A stretch of DNA of 6,044 nt from Crocinitomix sp. (GTDB taxonomy: Bacteria; Bacteroidota; Bacteroidia; Flavobacteriales_D; Crocinitomicaceae): contig JADZFJ010000081.1 of NCBI GenBank assembly GCA_020849935.1, forward strand, positions 1 through 6,044. The letters are read 5' to 3'. Below are positions 1-4,715 of this stretch, one piece after another (within the stretch, counting starts at the first letter, position 1; each line of letters starts with the position of its first letter). The position numbers and the translations under genes were made by a program. Under the pieces are notes generated by a model. That model did no database searches, was not told the DNA's origin, and worked only from the letters and a program-made list of their open reading frames with translations.

Positions 1-121
1 GGCCTTGGTTTGTCTTGGAAATTTGATCAAAAATAGGTGAAGGCTTTTGAATGAATTGGTTGAAGTTTTTTTGATTTGGAGATAAATTTCTCTTTTTTAG
101 AATAAATTGACAAGTTCGCCG

Positions 122-129
122 TATATTTG
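122..129 (+). promoter_or_regulatory. Bacteroidota -7 promoter element for the secreted-protein gene
   Basis: TATATTTG is a perfect match to the Bacteroidota primary-sigma -7 consensus TAnnTTTG. It would start transcription roughly 20 bases before the ATG at 158. No TTG/TTTG -33 element is seen at the usual spacing; the TTG at 107-109 is too close. The call therefore rests on the -7 box and its position. Positions 1-121 hold no recognisable gene on either strand. Confidence 0.5.
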
Positions 130-157
130 AGGTAGTTTTAGTTAAACTGAGTAAACG

Positions 158-970
158 ATGAATCAAAGAAATTTGATTTTTTTTCTAGTTATTTTGTTGG
201 GGAGTGTGCGTTCTTTCGCCACAACCAGTTTCTCAATTGATGGACATTACCAAGGAAAAAGTATTTACGTTCAAAGCCCCGTTGCCGAAGATGGATTTGG
301 TTTTTGTATCTCCAAGGTCACTTTAAATGGTGAAATTATTCCGGTGGATATTCATGCCAGTGCCTTTGAAATTGACTTGAGCCAATACAATATTAAAATT
401 GGTCAAGAGGTGATTTTAGTGTTTGAACACGAAGAAGGTTGTAAACCAAAGTTGTTAAATCCAGAAGCGCTTCGTCCAAAAAGTACGTTTGAGTTGAAAG
501 ATTTTGCGTGCACCTCAGAAGGTGTTTTAACTTGGTCAACTACTGGCGAATCAGGGAAATTAAATTTCTTGATTGAGCAGTACAAATGGAATAAATGGGT
601 GGTGATTGGTGAAGTAACAGGAGTTGGAACGGCCACCTTAAATACCTATACGTTTAATGTACTTCCACATTCAGGTGAAAATACCATTCGGTTGGCGCAA
701 ATTGACAATACCAGTAAAAAAAGAGTGACCAAGTCAATTTCATTTGTGTCTACCATAAATGGCGCAGTGGAAATGAAGGTGATCACGGAGAAAAAAACAA
801 TTGAATTTGTGCAAAACAAAGTAGCGGCAAAAACCAAATACGAAATATTTGATTCGTATGGACACATCGTTAAAAAAGGATACACTTCAAGCGTTGATTA
901 TTCCAATTTAAAACCGGGGATTTATCACATAAATTTTGACAATAAAACGGACAAATTTATCGTAAAATAA
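158..970 (+). CDS. Secreted protein with type IX secretion-like C-terminal tail, function unknown
   Basis: This 270-residue protein starts with a typical signal peptide: a basic N-terminus, a hydrophobic stretch LIFFLVILLG at residues 6-15, and likely cleavage after SFA near residue 21. The mature part looks all-beta. Residues 27-110 contain GHYQGKSIYVQSP, a FGFC motif (C50) and a second cysteine at C95, which could pair with C50 by disulfide. Residues 111-200 resemble an Ig/FnIII-like module (LTWSTTGESGKL, QYKWNKWVVIGEV, HSGENTIRLAQID). Residues 227-270 (YEIFDSYGHIVKKG, then YSNLKPGIYHINF, ending KFIVK) match the pattern of type A sorting domains of the type IX secretion system, so the product is probably exported to the cell surface or medium. 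I recall similar Bacteroidota proteins sharing the GHYQGK, GFC and WNKWV motifs, but know no function. The gene stands alone, with its own -7 element and terminator. The secretion prediction is fairly firm; a structural or adhesive role is a guess. Confidence 0.85.
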   Translation: MNQRNLIFFLVILLGSVRSFATTSFSIDGHYQGKSIYVQSPVAEDGFGFCISKVTLNGEIIPVDIHASAFEIDLSQYNIKIGQEVILVFEHEEGCKPKLLNPEALRPKSTFELKDFACTSEGVLTWSTTGESGKLNFLIEQYKWNKWVVIGEVTGVGTATLNTYTFNVLPHSGENTIRLAQIDNTSKKRVTKSISFVSTINGAVEMKVITEKKTIEFVQNKVAAKTKYEIFDSYGHIVKKGYTSSVDYSNLKPGIYHINFDNKTDKFIVK

Positions 971-986
971 GCCGATAAAAAGCATA

Positions 987-1023
987 AAAAAAGCCGATTT
1001 GGACCTTCCAAATCGGCTTTTTT
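987..1023 (+). terminator. Strong intrinsic terminator after the secreted-protein gene
   Basis: A perfect 12-bp stem pairs AAGCCGATTTGG (991-1002) with CCAAATCGGCTT (1008-1019) around the 5-base loop ACCTT. Four flanking A-T pairs extend it (987-990 with 1020-1023), and it ends in a T run. It lies 17 bases past the stop codon. The A run on its left side means it could also stop transcription arriving on the minus strand. Confidence 0.92.
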
Positions 1024-1342
1024 AGTTTAGAATTCGAGAAGACAGAAACATTCCGTCGTTAAATGGTATTTTGTTAGACTTGTTTAGTTACAAATCTTCT
1101 CTCATCTATCAATTGTTACTAAATCTCCGTGTACCTATCCGTTCCTTCTTAGCACACTTCGAAATCTAATCAAGCGCCTCCCACCTTGAGATTTTACTTG
1201 ACGTTTTGCTTATATCACTCTTTATATGTCCAACTTTAAAAAAGGTAACCGCGATTGTATGATTTTTTTTTATTTTTTTAAAAAAATCAATTTTAATGGG
1301 GATTTTCGATAAAATGAATGGGTATTGACAATGGGTTTGAAC
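1024..1342. other. Convergent intergenic region without a gene; several short hairpins
   Basis: No convincing protein or known RNA is seen on either strand of these 319 bases between two convergent genes. Foldable pieces are: 1041-1057 (GAC/GTC and GAA/TTC around ACA, one mismatch); 1076-1097 (AGAcTTGT with ACAAaTCT, 6-base loop, one mismatch); 1161-1195 (CAAG/CTTG plus GAAATCT/AGATTTT with a 3-base bulge, 10-base loop CGCCTCCCAC); and an all-A/T hairpin at 1260-1289 (TGATTTTTTT with AAAAAAATCA). I checked by eye for tmRNA, SRP RNA, RNase P RNA and tRNA signatures and found none. The A/T hairpin lies past the end of the minus-strand peptidase gene and might slow polymerase there, but has no G/C pairs to make it a normal terminator. 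It may be a small RNA locus or simply decayed sequence. Confidence 0.4.
1161..1195 (+). ncRNA. Possible structured RNA hairpin with C-rich loop
   Basis: GAAATCT (1161-1167) pairs with AGATTTT (1189-1195, last pair G-U) and CAAG (1171-1174) pairs with CTTG (1185-1188), with AAT bulged on the left arm. The loop CGCCTCCCAC on the plus strand is C-rich and contains CCTCC; on the minus strand it would be G-rich. C-rich exposed loops occur in some regulatory small RNAs, but no confident promoter or terminator frames this one. The strand is unknown, and this could be chance folding. Confidence 0.2.
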
Positions 1343-2137
1343 TTATTTTGATCGGAACGCATAAATTCCGATAATCGCTTTATAGAACAATTTTTCGCTG
1401 GCAAAATTCATCACCTGCAAACGGTCGTGCGATTTTCTTGGGTTATCAATCGTCAAAATTACCTCAGCTCCCTTTCGTTCGATATTTTTTATCAGTACAT
1501 AATGTTGTTCCAACAATTTAAATTTACCTGTTGGATTTTTCATTTGATTCCACGAAGTCCACGCCATTATTTCTGCTGATTTGGACAAGAGTCCTTGAAT
1601 CTCCTCAATGGTATGAAAATAGGTACGCGCACTTACCGAAGTGATGTTAAAATACCGCGTTAAAAATTGGCGCAATTGATACGGAAAAGTAATCCCCTGC
1701 CATTCGTTAAATTTGGTGCCGGGTTTATTATTGTATCCCGTAACTGGGTTGTAAAACGATTTGACAGAAGTTTGTAAAACAAAATTTGCCGCCGTTAAAC
1801 CTGCCACCGGTTTCATGTTTTTTAATTTGCTCGGCACTTTAATGGCGCTTTTTAAAGGCGAAGGAGCATAAATCCCATTGGCATACAAATGAGCGGACAT
1901 TTTCACCAACCCAACAGGGTCGAGGGCCGCCGCAATTTTAATCACACATGCAATTCCACACAAAGGGTGATTTCCCTGATTAATGATCAAGGGATTCGAA
2001 ATCATCGCCCGCAAAGAAATTAAAAAATCGTCCTTTTCAACCTGCACAAAAGCACGTTTCGATTCAACACATTTCGGATTGAATCGGTCAATCATTTTTA
2101 ACGCTTTTATGCGTTCGTTTACCAGAGTATTTTTCAT
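1343..2137 (-). CDS. Predicted papain-like cysteine peptidase, possibly toxin/effector-like
   Basis: From the ATG at 2137 the product is 264 residues; a TTG at 2155 would add six. I prefer the ATG because the TTG overlaps a perfect -7 promoter box (2160-2153) and so should not be transcribed. Residue numbers below count from the TTG. The core starts at 58-71 with INQGNHPLCGIACV: a glutamine (Q60) six residues before a cysteine (C66) followed by G-I-A at the start of a helix, the usual oxyanion-Gln/catalytic-Cys layout of papain-fold enzymes. A histidine in EQHYVLIKN (H218) on a beta strand and an acidic/Asn pair in LTIDNPRKS (D237/N238) complete a plausible triad. DPVGLVKMSAHLYANG (79-94) and GITFPYQLRQFL (154-165) resemble conserved segments I recall in papain-like proteins of bacterial toxin/effector repertoires. 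There is no signal peptide or membrane segment, and no immunity-like partner gene is adjacent. Substrate and biological role are unknown; the peptidase fold is inference from motif order. Confidence 0.65.
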   Translation of the reverse strand: MKNTLVNERIKALKMIDRFNPKCVESKRAFVQVEKDDFLISLRAMISNPLIINQGNHPLCGIACVIKIAAALDPVGLVKMSAHLYANGIYAPSPLKSAIKVPSKLKNMKPVAGLTAANFVLQTSVKSFYNPVTGYNNKPGTKFNEWQGITFPYQLRQFLTRYFNITSVSARTYFHTIEEIQGLLSKSAEIMAWTSWNQMKNPTGKFKLLEQHYVLIKNIERKGAEVILTIDNPRKSHDRLQVMNFASEKLFYKAIIGIYAFRSK

Positions 2138-2152
2138 TGAAAAAAAGCGATG

Positions 2153-2160
2153 CAAAAATA
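2153..2160 (-). promoter_or_regulatory. -7 promoter element for the cysteine-peptidase gene
   Basis: Read on the minus strand, TATTTTTG matches TAnnTTTG exactly. Transcription would start close to 2148-2146, leaving a leader of about ten bases before the ATG at 2137. No -33 TTG is seen at standard spacing, the nearest TTTG being about 29 bases upstream. The element decides the start codon: the upstream TTG candidate at 2155-2153 lies inside it. Confidence 0.45.
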
Positions 2161-2196
2161 ATGCTAGAAATTGAATAGTACCGAAGAGACAAATAA

Positions 2197-2204
2197 TATC
2201 TTTA
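2197..2204 (+). promoter_or_regulatory. Candidate -7 element for the Crp/Fnr regulator gene
   Basis: TATCTTTA matches TAnnTTTG at five of the six fixed positions. A TTG at 2171-2173 lies 23 bases upstream, slightly long for the usual -33/-7 spacing. The site is in the 116-bp divergent gap and would give a leader of about 40 bases before the ATG at 2254. Confidence 0.3.
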
Positions 2205-2253
2205 CACGTGAGTTAAAACTAATCGACAAAAAAACCATAATCCGCAAACCAAC

Positions 2254-2835
2254 ATGGAAGATCATTTTTTAAACAAAATCTTTAAAGCCGAAAATTATTC
2301 AACCGACGATTTCCAAAAAATCATCCAATCCTACCAAGAAATCCACATTAAAAAAGGAGACTATTTTTTGCGCGAAGGCAAAGTGGCCAACCATTATTGG
2401 TTTATTCAATCTGGTTTGGTTCGTTCCTATGCCATCGACCCATCGGGAAAAGACATCAGCACCAATTTTTACGCTGGTGGCGATTTACTTATCGATTGGC
2501 CTTCGTTTTTTATGCGCCAACCCATCCGAGAAAATATTCAAGCCATTACCGATTGTGCGTGTTGGCAATTAGATTTTAACACCTTTCAAAATTTATTTCA
2601 CAGCATCGAGGCCTTTCGCGAACAAGGACGGGCTAATTTGGTCAAAAGCTATTTTACCTTAAAAAACCACACCATCTCCATCATCGCCGATCAAGCCAAA
2701 GAACGGTATCTCAAATTAATCAAAGAAAAACCCGAGCTCAGTCAAAATGTGTCCCTTAAACATTTGGCTAGTTATTTGGGCATTACAGATACCTCCTTAA
2801 GTCGCATCCGAAAAGAAATTGCCCTCGAAAAATAA
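2254..2835 (+). CDS. Crp/Fnr-family transcriptional regulator
   Basis: This 193-residue protein has the two-domain plan of the family. A cyclic-nucleotide-binding-like beta barrel spans about residues 20-115 (KKGDYFLREGKVANHYWFIQSGLVRSY at 33-59, GKDISTNFYAGGD at 65-77). It is followed by a long dimerisation helix containing the conserved AKERY (148-152) and a helix-turn-helix at 165-188 with LASYLGITDTSLSRIRK, whose second helix would read DNA. The ligand pocket lacks the RSA/RT cAMP-contact signature of E. coli Crp, and no cysteine cluster like the Fnr iron-sulfur site is present, so the effector cannot be named. This short form (around 190 residues) is very common in Bacteroidota. It is divergent from the peptidase gene and precedes, across a terminator, the YciI-DUF1569-membrane operon. 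Either could be a target, which is inference only. The start ATG follows an A-rich leader without Shine-Dalgarno. Confidence 0.93.
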   Translation: MEDHFLNKIFKAENYSTDDFQKIIQSYQEIHIKKGDYFLREGKVANHYWFIQSGLVRSYAIDPSGKDISTNFYAGGDLLIDWPSFFMRQPIRENIQAITDCACWQLDFNTFQNLFHSIEAFREQGRANLVKSYFTLKNHTISIIADQAKERYLKLIKEKPELSQNVSLKHLASYLGITDTSLSRIRKEIALEK

Positions 2836-2855
2836 TTTTTCGTCCAAATCTCCTT

Positions 2856-2878
2856 TCTTGCCATAAGGCAAGATTTTT
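2856..2878 (+). terminator. Intrinsic terminator after the Crp/Fnr gene
   Basis: TCTTGCC (2856-2862) pairs with GGCAAGA (2867-2873) around the loop ATAA, followed directly by five T bases and soon by another T run. It lies 20 bases past the stop codon and separates the regulator from the next operon. Confidence 0.82.
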
Positions 2879-2893
2879 ACTTTTTGGTCGCCC

Positions 2894-2901
2894 TACATTT
2901 G
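2894..2901 (+). promoter_or_regulatory. -7 promoter element for the YciI-DUF1569-membrane operon
   Basis: TACATTTG is a perfect TAnnTTTG box 24 bases before the ATG at 2926, just after the terminator. No well-spaced -33 TTG is obvious. The box lies within a possible TTG-started N-terminal extension beginning at 2884, which argues that this extension is not translated. Confidence 0.55.
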
Positions 2902-2925
2902 CCTAAACAAATTAAAAAAAAGCAA

Positions 2926-3267
2926 ATGGAAAATTTAAAAGAATTTATGCTCATTTTTCGGATGACCCCTTCCGAAACAGCCTTAACCCCTGAACAATTA
3001 GGGCAACAACACCAACAATGGGGCGCTTTTATTGGCGGCATCGCTGCACAAGCAAAATTTATGGGCACTAATCGGTTGGGGTTTGAGGGGAATTTAATTC
3101 ATGGCACCACCGAAACCAATCAAATTGCCGATGAAAATACACCGATTGTTTCAGGGTACTTATTATTAAAAGCCGAAAACCTTGCCGAGGCAACCAAAAT
3201 GGCCAAAGGCTGTCCCATCCTTGCAGCAGGTGGCTCAGTTGAAATTCGTGAAATAATCCCCATGTAA
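2926..3267 (+). CDS. YciI/DGPF-domain family protein
   Basis: A 113-residue protein with the ferredoxin-like YCII (DGPF) fold: an N-terminal strand EFMLIFRM (6-13), the helix TPEQLGQQHQQWGAFIGGIAAQAK (21-44), the strand region VSGYLLLKAENLAEATKMAKGCP (75-97) and the closing AAGGSVEIREI (100-110). The family is related to chloromuconolactone dehalogenases, and most members have no proven reaction. The usual DGPF...E/KE segment is here altered to DENTPIV (69-75), so the putative family active-site Asp may be D69, but the motif is degenerate. The start is set at the ATG at 2926; an in-frame TTG at 2884 would add 14 lysine-rich residues but lies upstream of the -7 box. It is the first gene of a three-gene unit, 12 bases before the DUF1569 gene. 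A specific substrate cannot be inferred. Confidence 0.9.
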   Translation: MENLKEFMLIFRMTPSETALTPEQLGQQHQQWGAFIGGIAAQAKFMGTNRLGFEGNLIHGTTETNQIADENTPIVSGYLLLKAENLAEATKMAKGCPILAAGGSVEIREIIPM

Positions 3268-3279
3268 TTCCCTAACTAA

Positions 3280-3723
3280 ATGAAAACAATCAAAAATGCA
3301 CAAAACCGCGCCGCATTAATTGCCCGCATCGTAACACTTACCAACGCCCACACCCCCAAATGGGGAAAAATGGACACTTTCCAAATGGTAAAACACGGCA
3401 TCATCAGTGAAGAAATGTATTTGGGTAAAAAAACCTACAAACGCCTTTTCATAGGGAAAATTTTTGGCAAAATGTCCTTAAAATCAATCCTTAAAAATGA
3501 AGATCCCATGAAACAAAATCAACCCACCCACCCCGATTTTAAAATAACCGGAACTGGTGACTTGGCTGAGGCTAAAAAACAATGGATTTCTTTGTTGCAA
3601 GAATATGAAACCAGCAATAATATCACGTTTGTCCACCCATTTTTTGGCAAAATGACCCCCGACCAAATCGGAAAATATGTCTACAAACATACCGATCATC
3701 ATTTAAGGCAATTTAACGTGTAA
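3280..3723 (+). CDS. DUF1569 protein, DinB-like four-helix fold
   Basis: This 147-residue protein matches the DUF1569 family, which belongs to the DinB/YfiT-like putative metalloenzyme superfamily. The N-terminal helix contains WGKMDTFQMVKHG (28-40), equivalent to the W.m...HL segment with the first histidine ligand (H39). VHPFFGKMTPDQIGKYVYKHTDHHLRQFNV (118-147) holds the second conserved stretch, with H119, H137, H140 and H141. H39, H137 and H141 are the likeliest metal triad, and the C-terminal LRQFNV is a family hallmark. Family members often act in thiol-dependent or detoxification chemistry, but DUF1569 itself has no settled function. The gene follows the YciI gene by 12 bases and precedes the membrane-protein gene by 9, so the three are very probably co-transcribed. 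A 14-bp exact repeat (3461-3474 and 3641-3654) encodes FGKM twice, 60 codons apart. Confidence 0.88.
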   Translation: MKTIKNAQNRAALIARIVTLTNAHTPKWGKMDTFQMVKHGIISEEMYLGKKTYKRLFIGKIFGKMSLKSILKNEDPMKQNQPTHPDFKITGTGDLAEAKKQWISLLQEYETSNNITFVHPFFGKMTPDQIGKYVYKHTDHHLRQFNV

Positions 3724-3732
3724 ATTCACCAC

Positions 3733-4374
3733 ATGGAAACCATCGCCTACCTCATTTTAACCTGTTTAACCTTGTGCTGGTGCTATTTCGCATCAGGCAG
3801 GGACAAACGGGTTTTGTTTATTTACATACCTTGGCTCATTTTTATCAGTATCCTGTCCTACTTTAACTTTTTCAAAAACACAACAGCACTGCCGCCTAGG
3901 TTTTTAGTAGCGGTTTTGCCAAATGTCTTTTTTATCTGGGTTCTCGTTAAAAAAACCAAACTTAATCAGCTCAATATAATTACCTTAACCAGCCTTCAAA
4001 TCATCCGCATCCCTATCGAACTTTTTTTATACGCTTGGTACCTGAACAAAACCGTTCCCATTTCCATGACCTTTAAAGGCCTTAATTTTGACATTCTTAT
4101 GGGAATTTCCGCCCTTTTCCTCACCATTTACCTCCTAATCACCAAAAAAATACCCAAAAAATTACTTTTAGGATGGAACGTCATCGGCTTACTCTTTATC
4201 ATCAACATCGTCACCATCGCCATCCTTTCGGCACCCATACCCTTTCAGCAATTCGCCTTCAATCAACCAAACATTGCCATCTTGTTCTTTCCAAACACCT
4301 TACTCCCAGCCTTTTTAGTACCAGTCGCCGTGCTTGCACATGTCCTCAGTATTAAAAAATTGCGTGGGAGTTAA
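3733..4374 (+). CDS. Polytopic inner-membrane protein of unknown function
   Basis: A 213-residue, strongly hydrophobic protein with six or seven predicted membrane spans, roughly residues 2-20, 27-44, 58-74, 81-103, 120-137, 145-167 and 184-207. Charged loops such as SGRDKR (21-26), KKTK (73-76) and KKIPKK (138-143) separate them. Motif-like segments are LPPRFLVAVLPN (53-64), LQIIRIPIEL (88-97), MTFKGLNFDILMG (112-124), ILSAPIPFQQFAFNQPNIAILFFP (164-187) and AHVLSIKKL (202-210). The proline- and asparagine-rich conserved loops and the H203 helix suggest a specific enzyme or carrier rather than a nonspecific spacer, but I cannot assign a family with known function. It has no signal peptide apart from the first span. 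It is the last gene of the three-gene unit, and the palindromic repeat starts 12 bases after its stop. Association with YciI- and DUF1569-type proteins hints at small-molecule handling, which is inference. Confidence 0.82.
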   Translation: METIAYLILTCLTLCWCYFASGRDKRVLFIYIPWLIFISILSYFNFFKNTTALPPRFLVAVLPNVFFIWVLVKKTKLNQLNIITLTSLQIIRIPIELFLYAWYLNKTVPISMTFKGLNFDILMGISALFLTIYLLITKKIPKKLLLGWNVIGLLFIINIVTIAILSAPIPFQQFAFNQPNIAILFFPNTLLPAFLVPVAVLAHVLSIKKLRGS

Positions 4375-4386
4375 GCTTTTTTCTTT

Positions 4387-4500
4387 GGGCATTAACCCCA
4401 ACTAGTTGGGGGTCGCGCTGTACGTTATAGTCCCCCAAAAGGGTGGTTTCGAGAGCCTCAACCTCCCTTTTGGGCGCGCTGCCACTCCCATCGCTAATGC
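4387..4500. repeat. Palindromic intergenic repeat element (Bacteroidota REP-like)
   Basis: The 114-bp unit is bounded by the inverted pair GCATTA (4389-4394) and TAATGC (4495-4500). Inside are a perfect 16-bp palindrome CCCCAACTAGTTGGGG (4396-4411) and a long hairpin made of CCCAAAAGGG (4434-4443) and CCCTTTTGGG (4465-4474), extended inward by GGTT/AACC. A 7-bp direct repeat, CGCGCTG, occurs at 4414-4420 and 4475-4481. It is visibly more G/C-rich than its flanks. The outline (GGCATTA, a CCCC...GGGG hairpin, GTCGCGCTGTnCGTTATAG, a variable hairpin, CCACTCCCATCGCTAATGC) resembles intergenic repeats I remember from many Bacteroidota genomes; only one copy lies in this window, so repetition is from memory, not seen here. 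Its position right after the operon means the hairpins could act as terminator or mRNA 3'-end stabiliser. No transposase is linked. Confidence 0.75.
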
Positions 4501-4656
4501 AAAATCTAATTCCAATCAAATCCGTCAAAAAATCGACCATCAAACCTCCTATATACTCACTTCACAAAATCCGTTTTAACCAAAATTCGGGCAGTTATAA
4601 ACATCCGTAGTTGAATTACTCTTTCAAATCACATAAAATTAAAGCAAAACAAATTT

Positions 4657-4664
4657 TAATTTAG
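4657..4664 (+). promoter_or_regulatory. Candidate -7 element for the amidase gene
   Basis: TAATTTAG matches TAnnTTTG at five of six fixed positions and sits about 50 bases before the ATG at 4716. No -33 TTG is found at proper spacing. The surrounding stretch 4501-4715 is A/T-rich, contains no gene and shows no other clear signal. Confidence 0.25.
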
Positions 4665-4715
4665 CCATTCATAAACGTTCAGAAGATCAAACCTTCTTAA
4701 AAACGCATTGAACCA

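Noticed and set aside
1198..1226. Classical sigma70-like promoter TTGACG-17-TTTATA on the plus strand
   Set aside because: The primary sigma factor of Bacteroidota does not normally use this consensus, and no gene follows on that strand, so it is probably coincidence.
1024..1342. tmRNA, SRP RNA, RNase P RNA or tRNA in the convergent gap
   Set aside because: Neither strand shows their hallmark conserved stretches or a cloverleaf/acceptor stem.
1983..2174. Plus-strand open frame opposite the peptidase N-terminus
   Set aside because: It overlaps the peptidase coding region and its promoter; the sequence has low complexity and no domain.
2856..2873. Palindromic operator for the Crp/Fnr protein
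   Set aside because: The inverted repeat TCTTGCC/GGCAAGA is directly followed by a T run just past the stop codon, which fits an intrinsic terminator better than an operator.
2884..2925. TTG-started 14-residue N-terminal extension of the YciI protein
   Set aside because: It contains the -7 promoter box TACATTTG, starts with a rare start codon, and precedes the ATG that gives the standard family N-terminus.
4352..4543. Minus-strand open frame of 63 codons across the palindromic repeat
   Set aside because: It is made almost entirely of the repeat element, shows no domain or plausible start signal, and is best explained as a chance frame in G/C-rich palindromic sequence.
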